Shown here piece after piece: positions 7,338 through 16,287 of a stretch of DNA of 64,000 nucleotides (position 1 is its first letter; the number at the start of each line of letters is the position of its first letter). The position numbers and the translations under genes are program-made. The DNA is from an uncultured Bellilinea sp. (GTDB lineage: Bacteria > Chloroflexota > Anaerolineae > Anaerolineales > Anaerolineaceae), in contig CALHYE010000013.1 of the NCBI GenBank assembly GCA_938040735.1, forward strand, positions 62,001 through 126,000, read 5' to 3'. Under the pieces are notes generated by a model. The model was not told the DNA's origin. It worked only from the letters and a program-made list of their open reading frames with translations, and did not search any database.

Positions 7338-9536
7338 CTATCTTTGAATGGCCGGAAGGTAAAGCCGTTGTGCATCCTCGGTTGTTTCGACTAGCACCCA
7401 ACCGGACGGTGGGGTTTCGCCCTGATGAAGATCATAGGCTCTCACCCGAATTTGCCAGCGTCCCTTTTGGGGCAAAACAATCCAGATCGAGTTTCGGATA
7501 CCTGCATCCACCCAGCCGGTTTGCCCGCCTCCTTCCATTTGATATTCCAGCCGGTAACCCACAACATCGCTTTCCAAGTTTTCCCGCCATCTCAAGCGCG
7601 CCAGCGAGCCATTGACTTGCACACGCTGCAAATCAAGCGGAGTAGAGGGAGGTTGATAATAAAGGCGCGCTTGATTTTTCACAAAATCGCCGTCCGTCCA
7701 TACCTGTGTGGAGCACCCATCTCCCCCGCCAAACAGAATGCCAACAAAACCAGCCTCCCACATATCCTGCGGGTGACGGAAAAGGTAGGCTGCTCGATTG
7801 TCGCGATAATGATTACAAGTGGTATTGTCCAAATCCATGTTACCTACCGGCACCTGCCATAGCAGCAGCCGCTTGTTCAACGATCGCCCAAGCTGGTGCG
7901 CCCAGTAAATCGCCCGATTCGGACGGGGCAATTCGCCATCCCGATCATCCCACCAGGGTCGAATACCGCGCCCGGCATCCCGGTCTGACCACTCCACGGT
8001 AATCAAATCGGCTTGGTCTGCCCCCATCTTGAGGAGGAAAGACGCTGTTCGCTGCGCATAATCCAACGTTTGCGGCTCACTGGCAAATAAAGGATCGCGA
8101 TTGACGCCCCACATCGAAACCATTGGGGCAGCCAGAGCGTTCGGCGCCTTTTGGTGAATCAGGTCAATCAGATATTTTCCAAAACCGGAGAGGGTATTGG
8201 GATAACCGGTTTTTTTCAAAGCCACCTCAAAAGAATCGGGGTCATCCGCCCGCACCCCGCTTGGAGGACTACTTGAATTGCTGAGTTGCTGCATAAAGCC
8301 GTAAAAGTCCGGTTCAATCACAAAGATCACCGGTTTGTCGCCGACCGCTTCCTCAAGCGCTCGTTCTAGGCTTTGCAGATAGGCATTCACCACCTGCTCA
8401 TCTTTCAATTTTTCGGCATAGACTGCCGCATTTTCGTCGCCGCCGGTTGCGCCCAGCATCATATAGACGGTTACAACCGGAATAAATCCATTCCGCCATG
8501 AATGTCCGACAAAACGCCGCACAAAGTTACCGCCCCAACTTTCCCACCCCCAGGTGATATATTGATAGACATAATTCCACGGCAAGCCGGTGTTTTTCTG
8601 CCAGTCTTGCGCCGGATTCTCGCTCCACGCATTGCTCCCCCAGCCCAATTTTTGCGGCAAAGCAGCCGGTATTCGGCCGGGGGTTTCTCCCAGGATGGTC
8701 AACATGCCTAAATAACGGCTGGAAACATTCCCGTGCCGATCGGCGGCACGGACGACCAAACCAATCTCCCGCCCCGCCAGGCGAGCGGGAAGAGCAAATG
8801 CCGCCCCATAAACCCCGTCATTCGCCTGACCATCGTTGTTCAAGCCGTCGTCCAGCAGCGGCACAGACTGCCACCCGTCGGCATCGCTCTCCAGGCTCAC
8901 CTGCGCAATCGTGTCCCTTCCCTGCGGATCATCCACCCGCGCTCGTACCGCCAGCAGGCTGCCGGCGCGGATGGAGTGAGAACGATACTCCCCGTCCAAA
9001 ATCCGCGGCGCTTCCGGAGGAATATCGCCCACAAACCTGATCTCATCATAATAAACGGCCAAACCATCATTATCGCTGGCATTCTGCCAGTTAAGCCGGG
9101 TAATTTTTTGATTATTTGGATTGAGCGAGGTCAGCGGGATTTCCACCTTCTGCCATTGGTTGGCTCTCGCCGTAAACCCCTGGCGAGGTCCCTCTTTGCC
9201 ATCCTCATAATTGACAAAGACCCACAGCGGTTTATCCGTTCCGCTGCCGCCGTAAACATAAAATTGGAGATGCGTTTTGCCATAAAGAGGAATATCGGGC
9301 TTATAAAGCGAAAGCCCTCCCCAACGGTTATAGGTTGCCTGAATGCTGCGGCTGCCGCTGAAAACCCTAACGGTGGAACTCAGATCAAACGCGCCGCCCC
9401 AGGACCAGTTAGACCAGTTTTGCGCCAACCGATCATCGAACACGATTAAGTCATCCGGACTATCCGGCTGATGAATTTTGTGGGGAAAACCTGCCGTAAA
9501 AATGGCGATAATGGTGAGAATTCCAAATAGTTTCAT
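7338..9536 (-). CDS. Secreted glycosidase-like protein with carbohydrate-binding-like N-terminus
   Basis: Large exported protein, 732 aa. The start at 9536 gives a short hydrophobic signal peptide (MKLFGILTIIAIFTAGF). Residues about 25-170 resemble a jelly-roll carbohydrate-binding module (aromatic-rich, with YYDEIRF at its end). An Ig-like domain follows (about 175-280, with the LNNDGQANDGVYGA type calcium-site loop), then a catalytic-looking TIM-barrel region with many Trp residues, VIEPD and TVEWSDRD, and a C-terminal fibronectin-III-like domain. I could not assign a GH family. A TTGAAA-17-TAAAAT promoter lies directly before the start. Confidence 0.8.
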   Translation of the reverse strand: MKLFGILTIIAIFTAGFPHKIHQPDSPDDLIVFDDRLAQNWSNWSWGGAFDLSSTVRVFSGSRSIQATYNRWGGLSLYKPDIPLYGKTHLQFYVYGGSGTDKPLWVFVNYEDGKEGPRQGFTARANQWQKVEIPLTSLNPNNQKITRLNWQNASDNDGLAVYYDEIRFVGDIPPEAPRILDGEYRSHSIRAGSLLAVRARVDDPQGRDTIAQVSLESDADGWQSVPLLDDGLNNDGQANDGVYGAAFALPARLAGREIGLVVRAADRHGNVSSRYLGMLTILGETPGRIPAALPQKLGWGSNAWSENPAQDWQKNTGLPWNYVYQYITWGWESWGGNFVRRFVGHSWRNGFIPVVTVYMMLGATGGDENAAVYAEKLKDEQVVNAYLQSLERALEEAVGDKPVIFVIEPDFYGFMQQLSNSSSPPSGVRADDPDSFEVALKKTGYPNTLSGFGKYLIDLIHQKAPNALAAPMVSMWGVNRDPLFASEPQTLDYAQRTASFLLKMGADQADLITVEWSDRDAGRGIRPWWDDRDGELPRPNRAIYWAHQLGRSLNKRLLLWQVPVGNMDLDNTTCNHYRDNRAAYLFRHPQDMWEAGFVGILFGGGDGCSTQVWTDGDFVKNQARLYYQPPSTPLDLQRVQVNGSLARLRWRENLESDVVGYRLEYQMEGGGQTGWVDAGIRNSIWIVLPQKGRWQIRVRAYDLHQGETPPSGWVLVETTEDAQRLYLPAIQR

Positions 9537-9546
9537 TACAAAGGTT

Positions 9547-9575
9547 ATTTTAGAATTTCCCTCCCCTAATTTCAA
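9547..9575 (-). promoter_or_regulatory. Promoter of the secreted glycosidase-like gene
   Basis: TTGAAA (9570-9575) and TAAAAT (9547-9552) on the minus strand, spaced exactly 17 bp. Only 10 nt separate the -10 box from the ATG at 9536, so the expected leader is about 3 nt. Confidence 0.72.
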
Positions 9576-9753
9576 GCCACAAAATTGAAAGGGGGAACAA
9601 CAGTGCGGCATAAAACTTCAGCCAAATTCCAAATTCCGCATCGAATGCGGCACAAAAATCGGCGGATAGGCGTCTATCTTCTCACCGCATCTGTTTAACC
9701 CGGCTCGGATAAAAATTCTGGGATAACTCGCTGCCGCAGGCGATTTCTTTTGG

Positions 9754-9759
9754 TAGAAT
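9754..9759 (+). promoter_or_regulatory. Possible extended -10 of mutS
   Basis: TGG followed by TAGAAT, leaving a leader of roughly 70 nt before mutS. A small hairpin (CGGCAG/CTGCCG, 9771-9789) lies in that leader. No clear -35 was found. Confidence 0.4.
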
Positions 9760-9837
9760 TACCCCATCACGGCAGTTCTCTCCTGCCGGTTGAGCCATTA
9801 AGGCTGTTTATTAACCTCCCTAATCCAGAAAGTTCGA

Positions 9838-12411
9838 ATGAGCGAAGACGTCACCCCTATCCGTCAGCAATATCTAGAAATTAAGCGCCAGTACCCCCAC
9901 GCTATTCTCTTCTTCCGTCTGGGGGATTTTTACGAAACTTTTGACCAGGATGCCGAAATCACCGCCCGCGAACTGGATATTGTCCTCACCTCGCGCAATG
10001 TTGCAAAGGGCAACCGCGTACCCATGGCCGGCATCCCCTACCACGCGGTTGAAAATTATCTGGCGCGCTTGATCGAAAAAGGTTACCACGTGGCTATCTG
10101 TGAGCAGGTCGGGGATCAGCCCACCCGCGGTTTGTTTCCGCGCGAGGTTGTCCGGGTGGTTACCCCCGGCACGGTGATCGAACCAACCTTACTCAAAGGC
10201 GACCGCAACAACTATCTGGCGGGCATTCTCATCCAGGATAACCGCGCGGGTATCGCCTACGTGGATATCACCACGGGTGAATTTTTGGCAACCGAATTAT
10301 CGGATGGCGAGACCGAAAGCGCCCTGCGCGCCGAATTAATTCGTTTACAACCGGCGGAAATCCTCCTCCCCGAAGGGATAGACCTCAATCACAACCTACC
10401 CGGACATGTCACCCGCTGGCAGGCATGGCGCTTTGAAAGCGGCCGCTGTCAGGAAACTCTGCTGCGCCATTTTGAGGTGGCCTCTCTGGATGGTTTTGGG
10501 CTGCGCGGAAAACCGCTTGCCATCCGCGCTGCCGGCGCCATTCTGCAATATCTTCAGGAAACCCAACCGGCTGCCCTGCGCCTGCTCAAACGGGTTGCCA
10601 CCTATACCCTTAGCGATTTCATGGTGCTGGACGCAGCCACCCGCCGCAACCTCGAACTGACGGAAACTCTACGGAGCGGCAGCGCTGAAGGCTCCCTATT
10701 AAGTGTTCTGGATCACACCGTAACCCCCATGGGCAAACGCATGATTCGTCAGTGGGTCAGTAAGCCACTGCTGGATATCCCCGCCATTCAACGCCGCCAG
10801 GATCGGATAGCCGAACTTCTGGAAGACGGTATCCTTCGCAGTGAATTACGGGCGGCCCTGCGTCCATTAGTCGACCTCGAACGTCTGACGAATCGGGTAG
10901 TATCCGGCCATGCCACCCCCCGCGACCTGGTCAGCCTGCGTTCCACGCTTCGATTGCTGCCTCATATTCGTCAACTGATCCCCTCCCATCTGCCGCACCT
11001 CTCCATCTTATTGGAAAATCTCCATGACTGCCCCGAAGCGCTGGAACTTTTGGAGGCGGCCATCAGCGATGACCCACCGGCAACGCTGCAAAACAGCGGG
11101 GTCATCCGCCGCGGTTATTCTGCAGAACTCGATTCGGTGATTGACTCATCCGCTCATGCCCGCGAGTGGATTTCACGGCTGGAAGACGTGGAACGCGAAC
11201 GCACCGGAATTAAAACCCTTAAAGTGGGTTACAACAAAGTATTTGGGTATTACATTGAAATATCGCGCGGAGCGGCGCATCTTGCGCCAGCCGAATACAT
11301 CCGCAAACAAACCCTGGTCAATGCCGAACGATTCATCACTCCGGAAATGAAAGAATACGAAGCCCTGGTGTTGAATGCGGAGGAACGAATCCGCGAGATT
11401 GAAAACCGGCTTTTCCAACAGGTCTGTCAGCAAATTTCTGCGGCTGCCCCCCGCTTGCTCGCTAGCGCCGCTGCACTGGCAGAACTGGATACCCTTGCTT
11501 CCCTGGCCGAAGCAGCCGCCAGTGGCGAGTATTGCCGCCCACAATTGACCAGTGACAATACGCTGGATATTCGGGACGGACGCCACCCGGTCGTAGAAAG
11601 AACCCTGATCGGCGAAAGATTTGTGCCGAATGATGCCGTGTTCGAAACCGGTGAAACCGTCCGCATCATCACCGGCCCAAATATGAGCGGCAAGTCCACC
11701 TTTCTGCGTCAGGTTGCGCTGATTGTTCTCATGGCGCAGATTGGCAGTTTTGTGCCGGCCCGTCAGGCAAAGATTGGGCTGGTGGATCGCATCTTTACCC
11801 GTATCGGCGCTCAGGACGAAATCCACGCCGGGCAATCTACCTTCATGGTAGAAATGGTGGAAACCGCCAATATTCTGCATCACGCTACCAATCGCAGTTT
11901 GTTGATTTTGGACGAAATTGGGCGCGGCACCAGCACCTACGATGGACTTTCGATAGCCTGGTCGGTGGTCGAGTACATTCACAATCACCCACGCCTGCGG
12001 GCGCGCACCTTATTTGCCACCCATTATCACGAATTGACACAACTGGGAGACCTGCTGCCGGGCGTCCGCAATTACAATGTGGCGGTAAGCGAATCGGAAG
12101 GAAAAGTGATTTTCCTGCATAAAATTGTACCCGGCGGGGCAGACCGTTCCTATGGCATTCATGTAGCCCAATTGGCCGGCCTGCCGCAGGCCGTTGTACA
12201 GCGCGCCGCAGAAATCCTGCGGCAATTGGAAGCATCCTCCGGCAAGGCAGTGCGGATTGACCCGCTGGCTGCTCAGCAAATTGCCCTTTTCCCGGAGACC
12301 AATCCCCTTCTGGATGAATTGAAAAAACTGGACATCAACAATCTCTCGCCCATCGAGGCGCTCAACAAACTGTACGAATGGCAGCGAAAATTCGTGGAAA
12401 AAGGCGGCTAG
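9838..12411 (+). CDS. mutS: DNA mismatch repair protein MutS
   Basis: Mismatch-recognition ATPase of methyl-independent mismatch repair, 857 aa, full family length. The mismatch-wedge Phe-x-Glu is in GDFYETF near residue 30. Connector, lever and clamp domains follow. The ATPase domain has Walker A GPNMSGKST near residue 617, Walker B LLILDEIGRGTSTYDG, and ATHYHEL. The C-terminal helix-turn-helix region ends at KFVEKGG. This is the MutS1 type, with the N-terminal mismatch domain, unlike MutS2. mutL is not adjacent. The divergent neighbour is the secreted glycosidase-like gene; the convergent neighbour is the GH57 gene, whose stop is one base away. Confidence 0.97.
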   Translation: MSEDVTPIRQQYLEIKRQYPHAILFFRLGDFYETFDQDAEITARELDIVLTSRNVAKGNRVPMAGIPYHAVENYLARLIEKGYHVAICEQVGDQPTRGLFPREVVRVVTPGTVIEPTLLKGDRNNYLAGILIQDNRAGIAYVDITTGEFLATELSDGETESALRAELIRLQPAEILLPEGIDLNHNLPGHVTRWQAWRFESGRCQETLLRHFEVASLDGFGLRGKPLAIRAAGAILQYLQETQPAALRLLKRVATYTLSDFMVLDAATRRNLELTETLRSGSAEGSLLSVLDHTVTPMGKRMIRQWVSKPLLDIPAIQRRQDRIAELLEDGILRSELRAALRPLVDLERLTNRVVSGHATPRDLVSLRSTLRLLPHIRQLIPSHLPHLSILLENLHDCPEALELLEAAISDDPPATLQNSGVIRRGYSAELDSVIDSSAHAREWISRLEDVERERTGIKTLKVGYNKVFGYYIEISRGAAHLAPAEYIRKQTLVNAERFITPEMKEYEALVLNAEERIREIENRLFQQVCQQISAAAPRLLASAAALAELDTLASLAEAAASGEYCRPQLTSDNTLDIRDGRHPVVERTLIGERFVPNDAVFETGETVRIITGPNMSGKSTFLRQVALIVLMAQIGSFVPARQAKIGLVDRIFTRIGAQDEIHAGQSTFMVEMVETANILHHATNRSLLILDEIGRGTSTYDGLSIAWSVVEYIHNHPRLRARTLFATHYHELTQLGDLLPGVRNYNVAVSESEGKVIFLHKIVPGGADRSYGIHVAQLAGLPQAVVQRAAEILRQLEASSGKAVRIDPLAAQQIALFPETNPLLDELKKLDINNLSPIEALNKLYEWQRKFVEKGG

Positions 12412-12412
12412 C

Positions 12413-13864
12413 TCAAAAACGCTCGATTTCCGTGCGAACAAACGGGAATGTCAGCTGCTCGTAACGCAGCCGCTCGATATGGTTCATGAAAACCTGATCG
12501 CCGCGCAGGTTTGAGCGCCAGGACCGCACTTTTGCCAGTCGTTCCTTGGCGGGTTGAATCAAATCAACCCCGGTTGCCTGACGCACCCACCAAATCGCCT
12601 GAGCCGCGCTAACGACGACAATACGCGGTTCGATTCGGTCAAAATCTTCAAAGAACCAGCCGCAAGAGGTGAACATGCGCTGTTTAAAGAGCTGCGCCCT
12701 CAACAGCAAATCAATCCGCTTAATTTCAGCATCGTTCAAACCTTCTCGTAATTCGCGCTTAATTAATTCTCGTACCGAAATTTTACCGTGCATGACCTCG
12801 ATGTAGGCGTAGAGCAGTTCCCAGCCATCCTTCGTATAGGGCGAAACCGCCTGGATGTACTGCTCATCCACCCGATCGGCAATCCAATCCAATGCTTGAC
12901 GCAAGTTCATTTTCCAATCCCCGTTGGGGGCGCATGGGCAGGCTTCTTTCCAACGCGCAACGCCGTGATGGCAGCTCCACGAGGTATTTTGGCGGATTCG
13001 GACTGACCGGCTGGGAGGGCGCTGTCTCAACCACAACCCCGGATAGGTAAATTGCACCAGCCGTGGGTGAGTAAAATCACGGTGCGTCAGGTAATACAAG
13101 AACTTATCGCGAAATGGCTGGTGGTGACCATACAATTCGCCGTCTGAAGCAATGATGAACAATTTAGCCTCATCGGCAGGATGGCCATTGGCGGAAAGGC
13201 GAGGCAGGATAAAATCCGTCATAAACCGATCGCCGTTGGAGGTTGCGGCCGGGTCAAAACTGACCCGCATGCTCAATTCAGCCTCGTAGAAAAAGACGGT
13301 AATGCGCCGGCCGCCTTCCAATTCCACCCAATACGGCAGTCCAACATCAATTTGGGGTTCCTCGGACTGCCATGGCGCCAGTATGGTGAACTCAATCCCC
13401 TCATCGGCCAGTATTTGCAACGTTTCATGATCCACGGCTGCTTCGGGTAACCACAAACCGGCTGGGGAATGACCAAAACGGTGCTGAAAATCGGCAATCC
13501 CCCAGCGAATTTGAGTAATCTTATCATGCCGTTTTGCCAGCGGCAAAATGGTGTGATGATAAGGCTGCGCCATGCCGTTCCCCACGCCGTGCCGCAGGTA
13601 ATTCCGCCTTTCCTGCTCAACAATGCTGGCAAAGGTAGCCGGGTCATAGGAAATCATCCAGTTGATCAGGGTCGGGCCAAGGTCAAAACTGATTTTTTCA
13701 AAGTTGCCCAATTCGGCATTGGGGCGGTAACATTGGTCATGAATCCGCTCATTCCAATTTCGATAAGGATGCGCTCCGGCTTCAACCGGGACTTCACCCG
13801 TCAGGGGGTCTTCCCGTGCCGGTTGATAATAATGACCATGAATGCAGACTGCTTTTTCGCTCAT
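12413..13864 (-). CDS. Glycoside hydrolase family 57 protein (DUF3536 type)
   Basis: Cytoplasmic GH57-type alpha-glucan hydrolase or transferase, 483 aa. Motif 1 is the IHGHYYQP start. The probable nucleophile Glu is in LWLPEAAVD, and the acid/base Asp is probably in ASDGELYGHH. The remainder resembles DUF3536, which in many relatives is longer, so this is a compact version (relatives of about 800 aa are common). The ATG at 13864 follows the stop codon of the epimerase gene with no spacing, so the two are cotranscribed. The substrate is probably glycogen-like or a maltodextrin, but that is inference. Confidence 0.85.
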   Translation of the reverse strand: MSEKAVCIHGHYYQPAREDPLTGEVPVEAGAHPYRNWNERIHDQCYRPNAELGNFEKISFDLGPTLINWMISYDPATFASIVEQERRNYLRHGVGNGMAQPYHHTILPLAKRHDKITQIRWGIADFQHRFGHSPAGLWLPEAAVDHETLQILADEGIEFTILAPWQSEEPQIDVGLPYWVELEGGRRITVFFYEAELSMRVSFDPAATSNGDRFMTDFILPRLSANGHPADEAKLFIIASDGELYGHHQPFRDKFLYYLTHRDFTHPRLVQFTYPGLWLRQRPPSRSVRIRQNTSWSCHHGVARWKEACPCAPNGDWKMNLRQALDWIADRVDEQYIQAVSPYTKDGWELLYAYIEVMHGKISVRELIKRELREGLNDAEIKRIDLLLRAQLFKQRMFTSCGWFFEDFDRIEPRIVVVSAAQAIWWVRQATGVDLIQPAKERLAKVRSWRSNLRGDQVFMNHIERLRYEQLTFPFVRTEIERF

Positions 13865-14791
13865 CTAAAAAACAAAACCCCTTCTTCGGGTAGATGGTTG
13901 ACTTGAAGCTGCCAGGTAATCCAGTTGCCGGTAAAAGCGGGCTGGCAGGATTCCAAAGGTGCGTGGGATGGAATCCAGCGAGGTTGTCCGATCTACGGCA
14001 AGGTAATCCAGCCAATATATGGAAACCGGAAATTTTGGGAATTGATCGGCAAGTAAAGCCAGCAGGCGAAGAGCCGGCGGAGAAACACTCCAAAAACGCC
14101 GTTGTATACCCATAGATTCCATCAGATAAACCAGAATTTGCCGAAAGGGAAGCGCTTCGATACCGCCGATCGAGATCGTCCGGCCGATCAAGTCATCCCG
14201 CTCTATCGTCAATGCCAGGCAATTGACCAGGTCCTCAATCCAAACCGGTTGAAGTAAGGTGTTGCCTTCCCCCGGGATCATCACAAAACCCGGTGAAAGG
14301 CGCAACAACCGCGAAAAAGCGGTAGTAAATTGATCTCCCGGTCCGAATATAACGGCAGAACGCACAATCGTGTAATTCAAACCGGAACGCATCAAAATAT
14401 TCTCCGCCAGCCCTTTGGCGCGCAAAAGCGGATAAGCCGATGCCTGATCGGCTGCCAGATGACTGAGATAAAGAATCCGCTGAATGCCGGCTTGTTTGGC
14501 AGCGTTAACCAACCCTTGGGTTCCCAGCACGTCAACTTCGGTCAGATTTGCCCGCCCGCTGCGCCGTTCGCTGCCGGCCAGATGAATGACGGTATCCACG
14601 CCGCGCATGGCTGCGCGCAAACCCCGTTCATCCCGCAGGCTGCACACAGCCGCATCTACCGAAACGCCGCGCGGAAGCTGGGGGGAAACTTTAGAAGGGC
14701 GCAACAAAATCCGCACTGGTTTGCCGGAGGCAATCAGGTGTTGGACAAACGCTTTACCAACAAAACCGGTACCGCCGGTTACAAGAATCAT
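13865..14791 (-). CDS. NAD-dependent epimerase/dehydratase (extended SDR)
   Basis: Rossmann-fold protein of 308 aa. The start MILVTGGTGFVGK gives the canonical GxxGxxG dinucleotide-binding motif. DTVIHLAG and a degenerate active-site region follow; the usual YxxxK is not clear (AYPLLRAKGLAE supplies Tyr and Lys). Such proteins resemble the atypical SDR group related to NDUFA9 and to nucleotide-sugar reductases. I chose ATG 14791 because the in-frame ATG at 14821 lies upstream of the TATAAT and adds ten residues before the Rossmann strand. The GH57 gene follows directly. Confidence 0.85.
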   Translation of the reverse strand: MILVTGGTGFVGKAFVQHLIASGKPVRILLRPSKVSPQLPRGVSVDAAVCSLRDERGLRAAMRGVDTVIHLAGSERRSGRANLTEVDVLGTQGLVNAAKQAGIQRILYLSHLAADQASAYPLLRAKGLAENILMRSGLNYTIVRSAVIFGPGDQFTTAFSRLLRLSPGFVMIPGEGNTLLQPVWIEDLVNCLALTIERDDLIGRTISIGGIEALPFRQILVYLMESMGIQRRFWSVSPPALRLLALLADQFPKFPVSIYWLDYLAVDRTTSLDSIPRTFGILPARFYRQLDYLAASSQPSTRRRGFVF

Positions 14792-14801
14792 GACTGGTTG
14801 A

Positions 14802-14807
14802 ATTATA
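14802..14807 (-). promoter_or_regulatory. -10 box of the epimerase gene (extended, leaderless-type)
   Basis: TGC-TATAAT on the minus strand with 10 nt to the ATG at 14791. This also argues against the upstream in-frame ATG at 14821. Confidence 0.6.
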
Positions 14808-14927
14808 GCAGAATTGTCCATTTTTATCGCTACAAACTGCAGCCATGTTCAACCTTCAAATGGCATGGAACTTGCATTCTAAGCCATCAATCCCACCTGT
14901 TTTGATAGATGACCGGAAAACAGAACC

Positions 14928-16241
14928 ATGAACTCAACTGCCCAGTCCACCCTTTTCTCCCGCCAGAAACTCGGTTTCCACTATTTCCCGGATACCTTCC
15001 ATTACACAGAAAAAGACTTGCAGCAATGGTTGCCGTTGTTAATGGATTTGGGTGTTGGCTGGCTGGTTCTCCGCACGGAAATTAACCGAGCCATCCCCGA
15101 ATATTTCATCAACGGTTTGTTGAAAGCCGGTATTCAACCGGTGATTCAATTCCCGCTCAGCCTGCAAAGCCCGCCCGACTTGAAAGCAATCTCGCCGTTA
15201 GTAGAGGTATATTCCGATTGGGGAGCAAGCTTTCACCAATTTTTTGACCGACCCAACACCCATCAATCCTGGCCGGCTAATCAGTGGGCTCAGCAAGATT
15301 TAGTTGAACGGTTTTTAGACCGCTATCTTCCGCTGGCAGGTCTAAGCGTGGAAACCGGCGCTTTTCCGCTCTTTCCACCGTTGGAACCGGGCGGTAATTT
15401 TTGGGATACGACCTTCTTGCGGGCTGCTTTACAGGCAATCGAACGCCGAAAATTAACCGCACTGCTCGATCGCTTAATCCTTGCCATTTATGGGTGGACT
15501 TTCCAGCGTCCCTTGAACTGGGGAGAAGGCGGCCCGCAAAACTGGCCGGAAGCGCGACCTTATTTTACCCCGCCTCATTCTCAGGACCAGCAAGGTTTCC
15601 GGTCTTTCGATTGGTACAGCGCCATCAGTGAGGCGGTTCTTCAGAAGAGATGTCCGATGATTTTACTCCAGGCCGGTTTGCCCACCGCACCCGAAAAACT
15701 TTCAATGAATCTTGAAAAATTACCGGAAGTGCAGGAAAACTATGTGGAAATACTCAACGGCCTGAACGCTTATTCACAAACTCAGTCGAAAAACAACCCG
15801 ATGATGGTTCATTTGCCGGAAGAAATCATCGGCGTCAATTTCTGGCTGCTTAGCGCCGAGCAGGGAACATCCTTCACCGCTTTTGCATGGTTTGAAGAGG
15901 CTCAACCAGTCTCCAAAGCAGCCTCTTACCTCTGTAAGTTGAAAAATGTTCAGACCAACCGCCTACGCCTTCCTGGAATCCTGGATGAAGAATCTCTTCG
16001 AAAAGCGATTCGCCCGCTTCAGCATTATCTTTATCTCGGGGAAAACGAAGAAGCCCGCCTGGCATCTGTTTTTCAGAAACATTCCAGTTTTATCCTGCAA
16101 CACCACCCGACAATCGGTTTTTCACTGGATGAAGCCCGGCTGGCAAACCGCATTACCCTGGCTGTAACCCCCGATCAAGTACCGCCAGAAGTGTTGGAAA
16201 CTTTTCAAAAACAGGGCTGCCAGATTGACTGGTTGGAATGA
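14928..16241 (+). CDS. Uncharacterised protein, TIM-barrel glycosidase-like N-terminus
   Basis: I do not recognise this 437-aa protein. It has no signal peptide. The first ~250 residues read like a glycosidase-type TIM barrel (LGFHYFPDTFHYTEKD, LVLRTEINRAIPEYF, GIQPVIQFPLS, FDWYSAI) with many Trp and aromatic residues. The last third carries a helical segment and ends shortly before ftsZ. It starts a plus-strand run (14928-19730) that includes ftsZ and a second, exported, TIM-barrel-like gene. The gap to the ftsZ ATG is 46 bp. A link to the cell wall or cell division is only suggested by position. Confidence 0.7.
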   Translation: MNSTAQSTLFSRQKLGFHYFPDTFHYTEKDLQQWLPLLMDLGVGWLVLRTEINRAIPEYFINGLLKAGIQPVIQFPLSLQSPPDLKAISPLVEVYSDWGASFHQFFDRPNTHQSWPANQWAQQDLVERFLDRYLPLAGLSVETGAFPLFPPLEPGGNFWDTTFLRAALQAIERRKLTALLDRLILAIYGWTFQRPLNWGEGGPQNWPEARPYFTPPHSQDQQGFRSFDWYSAISEAVLQKRCPMILLQAGLPTAPEKLSMNLEKLPEVQENYVEILNGLNAYSQTQSKNNPMMVHLPEEIIGVNFWLLSAEQGTSFTAFAWFEEAQPVSKAASYLCKLKNVQTNRLRLPGILDEESLRKAIRPLQHYLYLGENEEARLASVFQKHSSFILQHHPTIGFSLDEARLANRITLAVTPDQVPPEVLETFQKQGCQIDWLE

Positions 16242-16287
16242 GGCTGGCACGACAATTGCATCTTCAGCAGATAAGGAGCGGAAAACC

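Noticed and set aside
11173-11988. A 271-codon minus-strand open frame inside mutS.
   Set aside because: It lies wholly opposite the MutS clamp and ATPase region, with no motif or ribosome-binding site.
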